A stretch of 64,000 nucleotides of DNA, taken from assembly GCF_021379005.1 (NCBI RefSeq), contig NZ_CP075171.1, positions 3,658,001 to 3,722,000 of the forward strand, read 5' to 3'. A model generated the notes under the pieces. It had not been told where the DNA came from and ran no database searches. It was given only the letters and a program-made list of their open reading frames with translations. A program made the position numbers and the translations under genes. Origin of the DNA: Leptodesmis sichuanensis A121 (GTDB lineage: Bacteria; Cyanobacteriota; Cyanobacteriia; Leptolyngbyales; Leptolyngbyaceae). Shown in pieces: positions 1 through 8,391 of the stretch. The first letter of the stretch is position 1. Each line of letters starts with the position of its first letter.

Positions 1-146
1 TACCTTATGCAGCTTGAACTGCCGAATTCAACAAAGCCATCGGTGAGCAGCAACTCCATCCTCTCACGGGAGAAGCGCACATCCGATCGCCACAAACTTT
101 CCTCCAACGGCCTCAATTCCTGAATAGTCGCCTCCGATAACGGCAT
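1..146 (-). CDS. DUF4440-like protein, N-terminal part only (cut by window edge)
   Basis: An ATG at 146 opens a minus-strand frame that stays open to the window edge, giving about 48 residues. The peptide starts MPLSEATIQELRPLEESLWR and continues with an RFSRERMELLLTDGFVEFG stretch. This pattern (acidic LEE helix, then a helix ending before an L..DF.EFG strand) is typical of DUF4440/NTF2-like proteins, small alpha+beta barrels with no single assigned reaction. The stop and the rest of the fold lie outside the window. It is co-directional with nothing else visible, as the HAD gene just inside also reads leftwards. The family call is from motif memory. Confidence 0.55.
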   Translation of the reverse strand, partial: MPLSEATIQELRPLEESLWRSDVRFSRERMELLLTDGFVEFGSSSCIR

Positions 147-186
147 GAATCATTCACCCTTTCTAACTACACACCCCTAACTCTTT

Positions 187-834
187 TCAACTCTTCACTC
201 CCAACTCTTCACGCTCAAGCACCTGCAGTAATTCCTCTGGTCGATGAATTAGAAAGTCTGGATGTTCTGCCGCTAATGCCTGACTAGAGTTATAGCCCCA
301 ACTGACCGAAATTACCTTAATGCCAATTTTACGGGCTGCTTCAATATCCCTGGTTTCGTCACCAACATAAATCACGTCTTCAGGATTGAGATGGTGCCGC
401 CTCAACAGACGTTGAATCACCCGTCCCTTACCGAAGAGAGCTAATCCAGAACCCACAAAGTCGAATATGGAATCCAGGTCTTGAGCCTTGAGAAATGCGA
501 TGACATTTTCACGAGAGTTGGAAGTGACAATACCTAACCTGTAGCCCTGTTGCTTCAGCTTTAAGAGAGTGGTTTTCATGCCTGCGATCGGTTGGACTTG
601 ATGCATCTCGCGGTTGAGTTCGTCCCTCAGTCGCTGCAGCAAGAAGGGTAGTTTAAAGGAGGAAACCTTAGATTGTTTGACAATTTCCCTGGAACTGAGA
701 TTTTTCAGACGGGGTACGTCTTCTGGCCGTGCTGGAGCATAACCAAACTCAGCAGCGAGTTGGTTGGTAATTCTCAGGACGGCAGCAAAGGAATCGGCGA
801 TCGTCCCATCAAAGTCAAAAATGATAACCTTCAC
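187..834 (-). CDS. HAD-superfamily phosphatase, phosphoglycolate-phosphatase-like
   Basis: A 215-residue haloacid dehalogenase-type hydrolase. Motif I is FDFDGT, with the nucleophile and acid/base aspartates at residues 7 and 9. Motif II is the IVTSNS segment. Motif IV is YVGDETRDIEAA, whose aspartates hold Mg2+. The cap between motifs I and II is helical, as in subclass IA phosphoglycolate phosphatases (Gph). Length is normal and there is no signal peptide, so the enzyme should be cytoplasmic. The substrate cannot be fixed from sequence. Phosphoglycolate is plausible in a photorespiring cyanobacterium, but related HADs act on other small phosphate esters. Confidence 0.85.
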   Translation of the reverse strand: MKVIIFDFDGTIADSFAAVLRITNQLAAEFGYAPARPEDVPRLKNLSSREIVKQSKVSSFKLPFLLQRLRDELNREMHQVQPIAGMKTTLLKLKQQGYRLGIVTSNSRENVIAFLKAQDLDSIFDFVGSGLALFGKGRVIQRLLRRHHLNPEDVIYVGDETRDIEAARKIGIKVISVSWGYNSSQALAAEHPDFLIHRPEELLQVLEREELGVKS

Positions 835-1089
835 AATTTTTTAAGAAAGAGGGTGGGGGGAATGCAGCTATTATCAGAGGACTTTGACATAAATATTTGA
901 TGATCCTTACTTAAGAGGTACTTTTCTTGAAAAAGAGTAAGCTATGATACAGACAGATGATAAAACGTTCATCTCAGTTGGTGATGCAGTTTACATTTGC
1001 AGAGTTCGCCAATGAGACGGAAGTAAGGAGAGATCCTGAAGGAACGCGCCTCAATGATTGCAGACCTTGTTTCTTTTGTGAGGCGAACT

Positions 1090-1542
1090 ATGAGACTCAT
1101 TTACCGCGGCGCTAATTACGAATATAATTCCCCCGCTTTAGAAACCCGAGAAACCGATCTGTTAAGACGGCATCAGGGAGCGTACCAGCGTTGTAAAACG
1201 TTACAAGAAGCCAGTTACCCTTTGACCTACCGGGGAGTTCGGTATACGACCGATCAGGTTGCTGAAGCCCTATCGTCTACACCAACTCTTCGCGCTCCTC
1301 AAAGACTGGTTTACCGGGGACAACAATATATCAAGCATCCAAATGGTGCAATTGAAACTGTCGTAGCAGAGAAAGCAACTAGGGTACCTGACACCACTGC
1401 CGAATTGTTCCGGGAAGTGAACAGAGTTCATCAGGAAAATCTGCGACGCAATTTGCAACATCGGCTACTGATAGCCAAACAACAGGGTAATCAGGCACTG
1501 GTGAGTTTGCTGGAAGCTGAATCTAAGCAACTGGCACTGTAA
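1090..1542 (+). CDS. DUF4278 protein with three YRG modules
   Basis: A protein of about 150 residues with three copies of a short motif: RLIYRGANY at the start, LTYRGVRY near residue 48 and RLVYRGQQY near residue 80. The L.YRG..Y core defines DUF4278, a cyanobacterial domain of unknown function; the spaced repetition is seen directly. The C-terminal third is a charged helix. I chose the ATG at 1090 because the first motif then begins at residue 2 as in family members, and a GTGAGG sequence precedes it. An in-frame ATG at 1054 would add 12 residues. It ends at a strong hairpin shared with the convergent regulator gene. No function can be assigned. Confidence 0.75.
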   Translation: MRLIYRGANYEYNSPALETRETDLLRRHQGAYQRCKTLQEASYPLTYRGVRYTTDQVAEALSSTPTLRAPQRLVYRGQQYIKHPNGAIETVVAEKATRVPDTTAELFREVNRVHQENLRRNLQHRLLIAKQQGNQALVSLLEAESKQLAL

Positions 1543-1622
1543 CTTAAAATATGCAGAACCTCAACACTGTAGAGTCAGTTTTGCGGGGTTCTGTTAACAC
1601 TGAAAGCCTTTCTTGAGGGTGG

Positions 1623-1653
1623 AAAGGGGGGAGTAATTTCAATTCCCCCCTTT
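1623..1653. terminator. Bidirectional hairpin terminator
   Basis: A perfect 10-bp stem pairs 1623-1632 (AAAGGGGGGA) with 1644-1653 (TCCCCCCTTT), and T-rich sequence follows. A-rich sequence on the other flank allows it to work on both strands. It lies between the convergent DUF4278 gene and the PlmA-like regulator gene. Confidence 0.8.
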
Positions 1654-1665
1654 TCTTAGGATCTT

Positions 1666-2649
1666 TTATTCCAGGCCTAATTCTCGTTTCAAGAGATTAA
1701 TGGACTTGGTAACGATGAAGTTTTCACAGCAGATGAGTTGGGGAGGACGAATCAAGTCCTCACGGGCTGCCGCGATCGCGGCTTTCACTGCAGCACAACT
1801 GGCCTGATCACTCATGATGGTTTGGGCACTGCGGACGATCGCCCCCATCTTATAGTTATCTCCGAGTTGCGCCGTCATCACCAGCAGATCATCTCCCCGT
1901 AGACTGTGGATGATCACCTCAGCGACCCCCAATGTGCCGGAACTGAGACTAACAATTCCCAGGCAGGTGCCTTTAGGCAGTTGTTTAATGATCTTGATCT
2001 CTTCATCAAAGTCGTAGATATCGACGGGAATTACCCGTACCGACTTAGGCCCAGCAATTTCCTCTGCTTGAGCAATGAAGTAACGACTGGTCACCACCGT
2101 ACCAGAACGAGTTTGGTCTAAAATCTTGCCTAATTCTTCCAGGGGAACCAGTTGCACGGGAATATTTAAGGCGTGTTTCAGTTCCCGCATCAGGACTTCG
2201 CCGTTTCCCAGGTCATGAGCCGGAACAGTGACTAAAACCTGAGCGCTGCAGCGCAATCGCCAGTCAATTTCTGCCAGAAACAACTCTCTGGCCTGATTCA
2301 ATGAACAACCTTGCCGCAGCAATTCATCCAGGCTGGTTTGCACAATCTTGTAAGCTTCTGGATTTTGCTCCAGTAGTGGAGAGGTTGACTTGGCATTACT
2401 GTCTTGAGTTTGATCCCGGACATAGATTCCCGATCCGGCTTGGGCATCCACCACTCCGGCTTCTTCCAACTGCCGGTACACTTTGCTGATCGTATTTCGG
2501 TGCAACCCGGTTTGCATGGCTAGTTGCCGTGTGCTGGGTAAACGGTGCCCAGGGGGAAATTGGCGAGAGGCGATCGCAAATAGAATCTGGTTATACAACT
2601 GTGTGGATGCCGGAATCTCGCTGTCTGTCTGTATATGAAACTGCACCAT
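1666..2649 (-). CDS. plmA: GntR-family transcriptional regulator, PlmA-like
   Basis: A 327-residue regulator. Residues 1-75 form the GntR winged helix: an IPASTQLYNQI segment, then LPSTRQLA and the recognition-helix region GLHRNTISKVYRQL, closing with the wing GSGIYV. The remaining 240 residues are a long effector domain that is not one of the standard FadR, HutC or MocR types. This architecture and length match PlmA, a regulator conserved across cyanobacteria, first linked to plasmid maintenance and later reported to bind the PII-PipX complex, which would tie it to carbon/nitrogen signalling. The start is the ATG at 2649, preceded by GGAGAG at good spacing. The PlmA name rests on remembered similarity. 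Confidence 0.75.
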   Translation of the reverse strand: MVQFHIQTDSEIPASTQLYNQILFAIASRQFPPGHRLPSTRQLAMQTGLHRNTISKVYRQLEEAGVVDAQAGSGIYVRDQTQDSNAKSTSPLLEQNPEAYKIVQTSLDELLRQGCSLNQARELFLAEIDWRLRCSAQVLVTVPAHDLGNGEVLMRELKHALNIPVQLVPLEELGKILDQTRSGTVVTSRYFIAQAEEIAGPKSVRVIPVDIYDFDEEIKIIKQLPKGTCLGIVSLSSGTLGVAEVIIHSLRGDDLLVMTAQLGDNYKMGAIVRSAQTIMSDQASCAAVKAAIAAAREDLIRPPQLICCENFIVTKSINLLKRELGLE

Positions 2650-2858
2650 AATCAACTCTCCAGACGAACCCCAAAACCAAGGCAGGCTCTTTACCTACAT
2701 ACCCCTTAATACCTGCATTATGCGTTGTCTGTCCGGGAACTGGCACACTTCTTGTAACTTTACTTCACAAATGGGCAGGAATTAAGAAGTTTTAGTTGAG
2801 ATTATCTCGGCCAGGTTTAAGGATACAGCGGATACCGGGGGTGGCCGCCGACCCGCCT

Positions 2859-2922
2859 AGATCTCCGACTTCTGTTGCAAATCATTGGTTCTGCTCAAGT
2901 GGTCAACAGGAGTCGAAGATCT
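2859..2922. repeat. 19-bp near-perfect inverted repeat
   Basis: Arms at 2859-2877 (AGATCTCCGACTTCTGTTG) and 2904-2922 match as inverted copies except at two positions, both of which can form G-U pairs in RNA. The loop is 26 nt. It lies between the oligopeptidase stop and the PlmA-like gene start, so it could terminate the former. The element looks like a dispersed cyanobacterial intergenic repeat. Confidence 0.55.
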
Positions 2923-2939
2923 GGGGTGACTGCTACCAT

Positions 2940-4739
2940 CTACAATGTTGCCTGAAGTTGGTCGAGCAGTCCTTCCACGTACTTCAGAGCGGCGGCGATC
3001 GTGGCGGGATTCTCCAGATCCACATCGACATACTGACGCAGAGCCTTCACCTGATCCAGGCTGCCGCCTGCGGCCAGAAGTTCCATGTATCCTGGAATGA
3101 AGTCTTTGCCCACCTCTCGATATTTTTGATAGCAGGCAAGACTGACAATATTGGAAGCCGTGTATTGATAGCAGTAGAACGGTTTGAAGTAGATGTGGCC
3201 AATGCGTGCCCAGTCCACCTGATGTTCCGGCAACACTTCGACTGCCTCGCCACACAGGTCTTGATACAGGGACTGCCACTGCTCGTTGACAAAGCTCTGA
3301 TCAAAGCTGCCCTGAGTGACCCGATCGTGAATTGCCAACTCTAACCGACTGACCGTACTCTGACGGAACAGTAAATTGAGTTGATCTTCCAGTTGGCGTG
3401 TGATCAACGCCTGCTTCAGTTGCGGATTGTCTTCAGCCTGTTTGAGCAAGTAGTCCAGCAACAGCAGTTCATTAAAAGTAGAAGCAATTTCCGCCAGCAC
3501 CATTGGGGGATTGCTGTTGAAGTAGCTCTGGCGATCGCCAATCCAGGCAAAGTGCAATCCATGTCCCATTTCATGGGCCAGGGTGAATAGGGAATTGTAA
3601 TCCTCGGTATAGGAGAGCAGCAAATAGCTATGCTTACCGTGGGCATACCAGCAGAAGGCACCGCCCCGCTTTCCAGGACGCACTTTGGCATCTACCCAGT
3701 TTTTTAAGAAAAATTCTTCCGCACGACGGGCATAGTTAACATCAAATTGGGAGAGGGCTGCCAGCAACGTATCAACCCCTTGCTGATAAGACAGCGGCGG
3801 CACCGGATCATTGCCCCAGGGTGCATAGACATCGCAGGTACGAATTTTTTGTCCCAGTGCCTTGCCTTTTAAGGTGTAATAGCGCTGCCACAAGTCAAAG
3901 CGGCTCTTCGTTCCATCCATGATTGCCCGAAATACGGGTTCCGATACTTCATCTGCGAGCAATTGCTTTTGCAGTGTAGACTCATACCCCCGCATCTGGT
4001 TTTCCAGTTTGTGATCCTGGGCCACTGTGTTGAGAATGTAGGCATACAGCGAGTTATGCTGTTGCATCACCTTGCGGACTGACTGGTAAGCTTCATACCG
4101 CACATCGCGATCGGGATGAAACAACAGGGCACTTAATTCCGCTTCCGTGCTACAGGTTTTGCCATCAGGAGTCGTGACTGGATCGTATTCCTGCTCTCCC
4201 AAGTGCAGCGATCGCAAATTAATAAACGCCTGCCGTCCGGTTAAACTATCCTGATTACGAGTTTGTTCTACTTCTTCGGAGAGTTTATAAGGACGAAATT
4301 TAGCAATATTGTAGAGATAATGTTGATAAGGCTGCAGAACACTCGCAGATTCTAATTCGGCAAACTTCTGATCATCTAAACTTTTTAATTCCAGATCAAA
4401 AAACAGCAGCTGATTCTCAATACCTGTGACTGCTTCCATCACCTTGTCCTGCATCTGCTTCGCTTCCGCGTTGCGAGTATCCGCAGCAAAAATCAAAGCA
4501 GGAAACGCATACAAAAAGCCTGCCTGCTGAGAAATGGCTTCTAATTGCTGCAAGCAGTCCAGGACTTGCTCCGCCGATAAATCCTTCACCTTTCCCCGGT
4601 AATTATCTCGAAAGTTTGCGGCAGTCTGTTGCAAAGCTTCCAGATCCTGCATTAACCGGGGGTCATCAAAGCTCTGATACAGATCGGACAAATCCCACTC
4701 TTGCGGATTTTCAAGCTGAATTGAAGCAGACTGAACCAC
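2940..4739 (-). CDS. M3-family oligoendopeptidase (PepF-like)
   Basis: A zinc metallopeptidase of about 599 residues. The M3 signature HEMGHGLHF is present (HExxH, with a further zinc-ligand glutamate expected in the following ASTFNELLLLDYLL helix). The protein is helical throughout, as expected for the clam-shaped M3 fold that cleaves short peptides in the cytoplasm. The frame extends 28 codons upstream to an ATG at 4823. I prefer the GTG at 4739 because GGAG sits 7 nt before it and the protein then begins close to the conserved ENPQEWDLSDLY segment. No signal peptide. It is the last of four co-directional genes reading down from petJ, but the gap of over 200 nt suggests its own promoter. 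Confidence 0.85.
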   Translation of the reverse strand: MVQSASIQLENPQEWDLSDLYQSFDDPRLMQDLEALQQTAANFRDNYRGKVKDLSAEQVLDCLQQLEAISQQAGFLYAFPALIFAADTRNAEAKQMQDKVMEAVTGIENQLLFFDLELKSLDDQKFAELESASVLQPYQHYLYNIAKFRPYKLSEEVEQTRNQDSLTGRQAFINLRSLHLGEQEYDPVTTPDGKTCSTEAELSALLFHPDRDVRYEAYQSVRKVMQQHNSLYAYILNTVAQDHKLENQMRGYESTLQKQLLADEVSEPVFRAIMDGTKSRFDLWQRYYTLKGKALGQKIRTCDVYAPWGNDPVPPLSYQQGVDTLLAALSQFDVNYARRAEEFFLKNWVDAKVRPGKRGGAFCWYAHGKHSYLLLSYTEDYNSLFTLAHEMGHGLHFAWIGDRQSYFNSNPPMVLAEIASTFNELLLLDYLLKQAEDNPQLKQALITRQLEDQLNLLFRQSTVSRLELAIHDRVTQGSFDQSFVNEQWQSLYQDLCGEAVEVLPEHQVDWARIGHIYFKPFYCYQYTASNIVSLACYQKYREVGKDFIPGYMELLAAGGSLDQVKALRQYVDVDLENPATIAAALKYVEGLLDQLQATL

Positions 4740-4953
4740 GGCTGAACTCCTTTTCCTGCAAACTCGATCGGTTAGTGATACGACCAGCATAACTCTGGAA
4801 GCTCCACTCCAACACGAAATCATTTCGAGTTTATTTAAGAGCCGGATGGGGGAGGGTAATGATGGGGTAATGAGAGGCTGAAAGGGCGGGCAATGAGAGG
4901 CAGTTGGAGAGGGAATGAGGGAAGGGGGAGCATCCCGTCATCTACCATTCCCC

Positions 4954-5475
4954 TCATTTGACTCCTCCAGGAACCTGAATGACTTGAGTAGCCTGGATAG
5001 GTTTGCCGTTGTAAATCAGATCCTCATGACCATTGCCGTTCAGGGTGACGGCGATCGTGTGCTGGCCGGGGCTCAAGTTGCCCAGGTAGTACCAGGGGCT
5101 GTAGAGCCGAGTGACTTTTTTGCCATCGATATACAAATGGGCATGGCCTTCCGTTGCTATGCCTTTTGTGTTCACGCGCTCTGGAGCAAAGGTAAAGTTG
5201 GTGACTTTCACTTGCAGATTCCAACCGCTCATGGCATCCGGCTTTACCTCCAGACTTACCGTGGGAACGGGTTGTCCGGGCGGAATGACCAGGGTTTTGT
5301 GAGCATGAGTTTTCCCAGCACTATGTTGATGATGCATTCCTGCGGCTGGTTTGCTCATCTCGGCTTCATGGGCAGATGCTCGGCCATCTAACTGAGTTAC
5401 AGCGCTGTACAGGAGAGTACCGACCAGGGTTAAGCCCGCCAGGGTAGTAGAGGTGAATGCAGCAGATGATTTCAT
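4954..5475 (-). CDS. Exported histidine-rich protein of unknown function
   Basis: A 173-residue protein with an N-terminal signal-like segment (hydrophobic residues about 12-28, ending near GRASA). A histidine-rich linker follows, with HHQH and HAH within 20 residues. A beta-rich domain spans about 65-173 and contains GHAHLYIDGKKV, SPWYYLGNLSPGQH and a final NGKPIQATQVIQV strand. The domain resembles small Ig- or cupredoxin-like periplasmic domains and DUF4399-type proteins, but I cannot name the family. The histidine cluster suggests binding of Cu, Zn or Ni. It lies two genes downstream of petJ on the same strand, next to a copper-type regulatory pair, which fits a metal role without proving it. 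Confidence 0.65.
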   Translation of the reverse strand: MKSSAAFTSTTLAGLTLVGTLLYSAVTQLDGRASAHEAEMSKPAAGMHHQHSAGKTHAHKTLVIPPGQPVPTVSLEVKPDAMSGWNLQVKVTNFTFAPERVNTKGIATEGHAHLYIDGKKVTRLYSPWYYLGNLSPGQHTIAVTLNGNGHEDLIYNGKPIQATQVIQVPGGVK

Positions 5476-5601
5476 AGTGGGTTTTTGGAGTTGAAGGGGA
5501 TGGGAGAACGGGGATTAGGGATTAGGCAGACGAGTTGCTGAGGCGGCAAGCCAATGGGCGTTTTGCACTCTAGAATCGCAAATCCAAAACCCAAAATGGG
5601 A

Positions 5602-6339
5602 TTAGCCGATGACAACTTCTGCGGCTTGTGCCTGTTGAATCTGGCGGATCAGGTTCAGAGCCTGTTGATAAGCGGAGGTGTTTCCCTGCTGGCGGAAGTC
5701 TTGAGCGGCCTGCTGTAAATCGATGAGGGCTTGCTGGGTATTGCCAGCACTGTAGTAGGCAAGTGCCCGATCGCGATAGGCTTCCGGAATATCAGGATTG
5801 AGTTGTAAGGCGCGATCGAAGTCTTGAATCGCGGCGAAGTAATGCCCCAAGCCCGTCCAGGCCAATCCCCGATTGAAATAGGCCCGGAAATCATGCGGCT
5901 GCAATTGCAGCACATGAGTTGCATCCTCAATAGCACTCTGATAATGCTCTAGATAGTAATGGGCTAATCCCCGATTTAAGTAAGCTTCGCCATTGGCGGG
6001 TTGGCGTTGCAGGGCTTGTGTACAGTCCTCGATCGCAGCAGCAGGCTGGTTCAGGAGAACTTCAACCAGACAGCGGTTAGCATAGGCAGCGGCTGTCTGC
6101 GTCCGCATCTGAATAGCTTTGGTAAATGCATCAAGTGCTTCCGGATACTTCCCTGCCATCGTGGCCTCAACTCCCTGCTGAAAGGCATCAGGATCAGGTG
6201 CAGGAGGGGCGCCTGGAGTCGCCCAGGCGGCTGTAGGTAGGCTGAAGCTCAAGAGAGTCAGCAGCAGACTCATTGTGAGGAGAATTCGGTGCCAGTTCTG
6301 CTGCAAATTAGCAACCTGCTGTTTGAGTAACCGTTGCAT
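5602..6339 (-). CDS. Exported TPR-repeat protein
   Basis: A 245-residue protein. Residues about 18-41 form a hydrophobic signal sequence ending AAWATPG. It is followed by about five tetratricopeptide repeats of 34 residues, with the usual A.ANRCL, AYLNRGLAHY, AYFNRGLAW and AYRDRALAYY helix cores. TPR arrays bind other proteins; no catalytic domain is attached. GAGGAG sits at proper distance before the ATG at 6339. The gene begins about 47 nt after the petJ stop and reads the same way, so co-transcription is likely. The partner is unknown. Confidence 0.8.
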   Translation of the reverse strand: MQRLLKQQVANLQQNWHRILLTMSLLLTLLSFSLPTAAWATPGAPPAPDPDAFQQGVEATMAGKYPEALDAFTKAIQMRTQTAAAYANRCLVEVLLNQPAAAIEDCTQALQRQPANGEAYLNRGLAHYYLEHYQSAIEDATHVLQLQPHDFRAYFNRGLAWTGLGHYFAAIQDFDRALQLNPDIPEAYRDRALAYYSAGNTQQALIDLQQAAQDFRQQGNTSAYQQALNLIRQIQQAQAAEVVIG

Positions 6340-6386
6340 CTGATTCTCCTCATTAAGAATTGTTTAGATCTGGGTTACACGATCGC

Positions 6387-6734
6387 CTACTTCGTCCAAC
6401 CTTTATCAGCCTGGGCAAGAACGTAGGCAGCTACCGCCTGGATTTCATCTTCTTTCAGGCGGCCTTTGAAAGCAGGCATGGCACTTTTGCCATTGGTGAC
6501 TTGGTTAATAATGGCGGCTTCGGAATCCATGCCAAATTGCTTTAAGGTTTCGGCTTTTAGATTCTTGTTGGCCGCGACCACATTGGTGCCGTTGAGATGG
6601 CAGGCAGCACAATTGGCGCTGAAAACTTTTGCGCCTTGAGCCAGAGTATCGCTGGAAGCATCGGCTAGAGCGGGATAAATGTGGATCGTAAACAGGGCGA
6701 TCGCTAATACGAAAATCGATAACAGCTTTCTCAC
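6387..6734 (-). CDS. petJ: Cytochrome c6
   Basis: Soluble thylakoid-lumen electron carrier from cytochrome b6f to photosystem I, the haem alternative to plastocyanin. The 115-residue precursor has a signal peptide (about 1-25, ending PALA) and a mature domain near 90 residues. The haem motif is CAACH (Cys42, Cys45, His46), and the axial methionine lies in SAMPAF (Met86). The frame extends 36 codons further upstream, but a GTG at 6734 preceded by GGAGGA gives a normal precursor, so I take that start. It is divergent from a BlaI-type regulator and M56 protease gene pair. In Synechocystis an equivalent pair (PetR/PetP) controls petJ and petE according to copper. Confidence 0.93.
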   Translation of the reverse strand: MRKLLSIFVLAIALFTIHIYPALADASSDTLAQGAKVFSANCAACHLNGTNVVAANKNLKAETLKQFGMDSEAAIINQVTNGKSAMPAFKGRLKEDEIQAVAAYVLAQADKGWTK

Positions 6735-6906
6735 AAGTCCTCCAAAGGTTCGGTGATTAATTGCAGCTAAAAAGTCTAGCCAAAAAAATAGCCAGTAAAA
6801 AACCCTTTGAGGGCAGGCCACTGAATGAACCAACCACTGCATTGGGCTGTGTACGCATCAAAAATGACGCTGTAGATTGTTTCCTCATTGTGGAGGGGGC
6901 GATCGC

Positions 6907-6924
6907 GGCTGTCAAAAGACAGCC
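6907..6924. promoter_or_regulatory. Perfect inverted repeat, candidate PetR-type operator or leader hairpin
   Basis: GGCTGTC (6907-6913) and GACAGCC (6918-6924) form a perfect 7-bp inverted repeat around AAAA. It is 98 nt before the BlaI-type gene start and in the 288-nt region shared with petJ. BlaI/CopY proteins bind short inverted repeats as dimers, so it could be an operator. It could equally be an RNA hairpin. Nothing in the sequence decides between these. Confidence 0.3.
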
Positions 6925-7022
6925 CGTCAAACTTCCACTCCCTACTCCCCACTCCTTATTTCCTTCCTGCCAATGTTGGCGTTACTCTAAATGAAGAGAT
7001 AAATAAAACCCTTTAATTACTC

Positions 7023-7442
7023 ATGGCGGCTTTACCAAATCACCGACCGAAACAGCTTTCGCTGGGCCCTCTGGAAGCGGAAATTTTGCAGATTGTTTGG
7101 GAACTGCAAACTGTAACTGTGAAGGATGTGCATACACGGATCCTGGCCGACCCCGATCGGGAACTGGCCTATGCATCAGTCACCACGGTATTGAATCGGT
7201 TGACGAATAAGGGGTGGCTGGCCTGTGATAAGCAGGAACGCTGTTTTACCTGGCGACCATTAATTTCTGAGCAACAGGCTAAAACGCTACAAGCCTATGA
7301 GCAACTCAACCAGTTTCTAGCGGTTGGCAATCCGGACATTGTGGCCGCTTTTGCCGATAACTTAGATCAGGCCAGTGTAGAACAAATTGAAGCGATCGCA
7401 GAACGGCTCCGCACCCTTCGTAGAGCCAGGGAGGAACGGTAA
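7023..7442 (+). CDS. petR: BlaI/MecI/CopY-family repressor, probable PetR
   Basis: A 139-residue winged-helix regulator. An LGPLEAEILQIVWEL helix opens the DNA-binding domain, followed by the recognition region YASVTTVLNRLTNKGWL, which is the classic BlaI/CopY signature. The last third is the dimerisation helix pair. The stop overlaps the start of the M56 protease gene (TAATG), so the two are translationally coupled as in blaI-blaR1. The pair faces petJ. In Synechocystis the homologous PetR regulates petJ (repression) and petE (activation) when copper is present, and is itself degraded through PetP. Assignment as PetR rests on family, pairing and position. Confidence 0.8.
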   Translation: MAALPNHRPKQLSLGPLEAEILQIVWELQTVTVKDVHTRILADPDRELAYASVTTVLNRLTNKGWLACDKQERCFTWRPLISEQQAKTLQAYEQLNQFLAVGNPDIVAAFADNLDQASVEQIEAIAERLRTLRRAREER

Positions 7443-8287
7443 TGCACTTTTTCATGATGGTACTGGGAGTCACGTTGGCGTTATGGGTACGGTGGCACTG
7501 GGTGCCATCTGGCGGCAACTGGAATCAGCGCTGGCAGCGAACATTGGGATATTTTTTATTTCCCCCGCTATTACTGGTCATGACAGCGATTTCCATCCTA
7601 TGTATGGGGCCATCGGGTCAGATGATGTGGCATCGAGAAGGCTGGTTGAGCTACGGGCTGGCGATCGCCTTTCTCCTTTGGACGCTCATCCTGGGTTGCA
7701 AATTATTCTGGGAAGGACAACAGACGGTACAGCAGTTCCGTCAGCATCCCGCGATCGAGGTGCAGGGCAATTCCGCTCGCGTACTGGACACCTCGGAACT
7801 ATACAGTGCCCAGGTAGGGTTCTGGCAACCTGAACTGGTGGTCAGCCAGGGGTTGCTCGATCGTCTGGATCCAGCCCACCTGGAAGCAGTTTTAACCCAT
7901 GAGCAGGCCCACGCCCATTACCGCGACACTTTCTGGTTTTTCTGGCTGGGCTGGCTACGGCGCATGACTCTCTGGCTCCCGAATACAGAAGCACTGTGGC
8001 AAGAGTTGCTGATGTTGCGGGAACTGAGAGCCGATCGCCGTGCGGCTCAACAGGTAGATCCCTTGGTGTTGGCCGAATCCCTATTGCTGGTCGTGAGTGC
8101 CCCCATCATGCAACTGGACTTGTGTGCTGCCTTTAGTTGGGCGAATTCCAGCGATCGCTTAATAGAACGGATCGATTTCATCCTGAGCAACTCTGATGAT
8201 CAGCCCTTGCAGTGGCAACGATCGTCCTTGCTCTGGCTCCTGGTCGTCTTGCTTCCTCTCCTGGTTGTCCCATTCCACGCTGGCTAA
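7442..8287 (+). CDS. petP: M56-family (BlaR1-like) membrane metalloprotease, probable PetP
   Basis: A 281-residue membrane protease. Hydrophobic segments lie at about 1-17, 36-56, 70-88 and 263-278. Between the second pair and the last is a cytoplasmic zinc protease domain with HEQAH (His153, Glu154, His157) and a downstream ELRADRRA segment (Glu194, likely third ligand). There is no beta-lactam sensor domain as in BlaR1, matching the short cyanobacterial PetP type. It overlaps the regulator gene by one base and would cleave or control that regulator. A copper-sensing residue cannot be identified by eye. Confidence 0.8.
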   Translation: MHFFMMVLGVTLALWVRWHWVPSGGNWNQRWQRTLGYFLFPPLLLVMTAISILCMGPSGQMMWHREGWLSYGLAIAFLLWTLILGCKLFWEGQQTVQQFRQHPAIEVQGNSARVLDTSELYSAQVGFWQPELVVSQGLLDRLDPAHLEAVLTHEQAHAHYRDTFWFFWLGWLRRMTLWLPNTEALWQELLMLRELRADRRAAQQVDPLVLAESLLLVVSAPIMQLDLCAAFSWANSSDRLIERIDFILSNSDDQPLQWQRSSLLWLLVVLLPLLVVPFHAG

Positions 8288-8391
8288 CCGGGTACGAAAG
8301 ACAAATGACCAATGACCATCCAAATTAGAAAAACCTAAAACCTTTCCAGGAAATTGTTTCATGGGGCCGGACTGATGTTAGAGTCATACCC

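Noticed and set aside
2857..3279. Open frames overlapping the M3 peptidase C-terminus
   Set aside because: They run across the catalytic gene in other frames with Arg/Ser-rich low-quality sequence.
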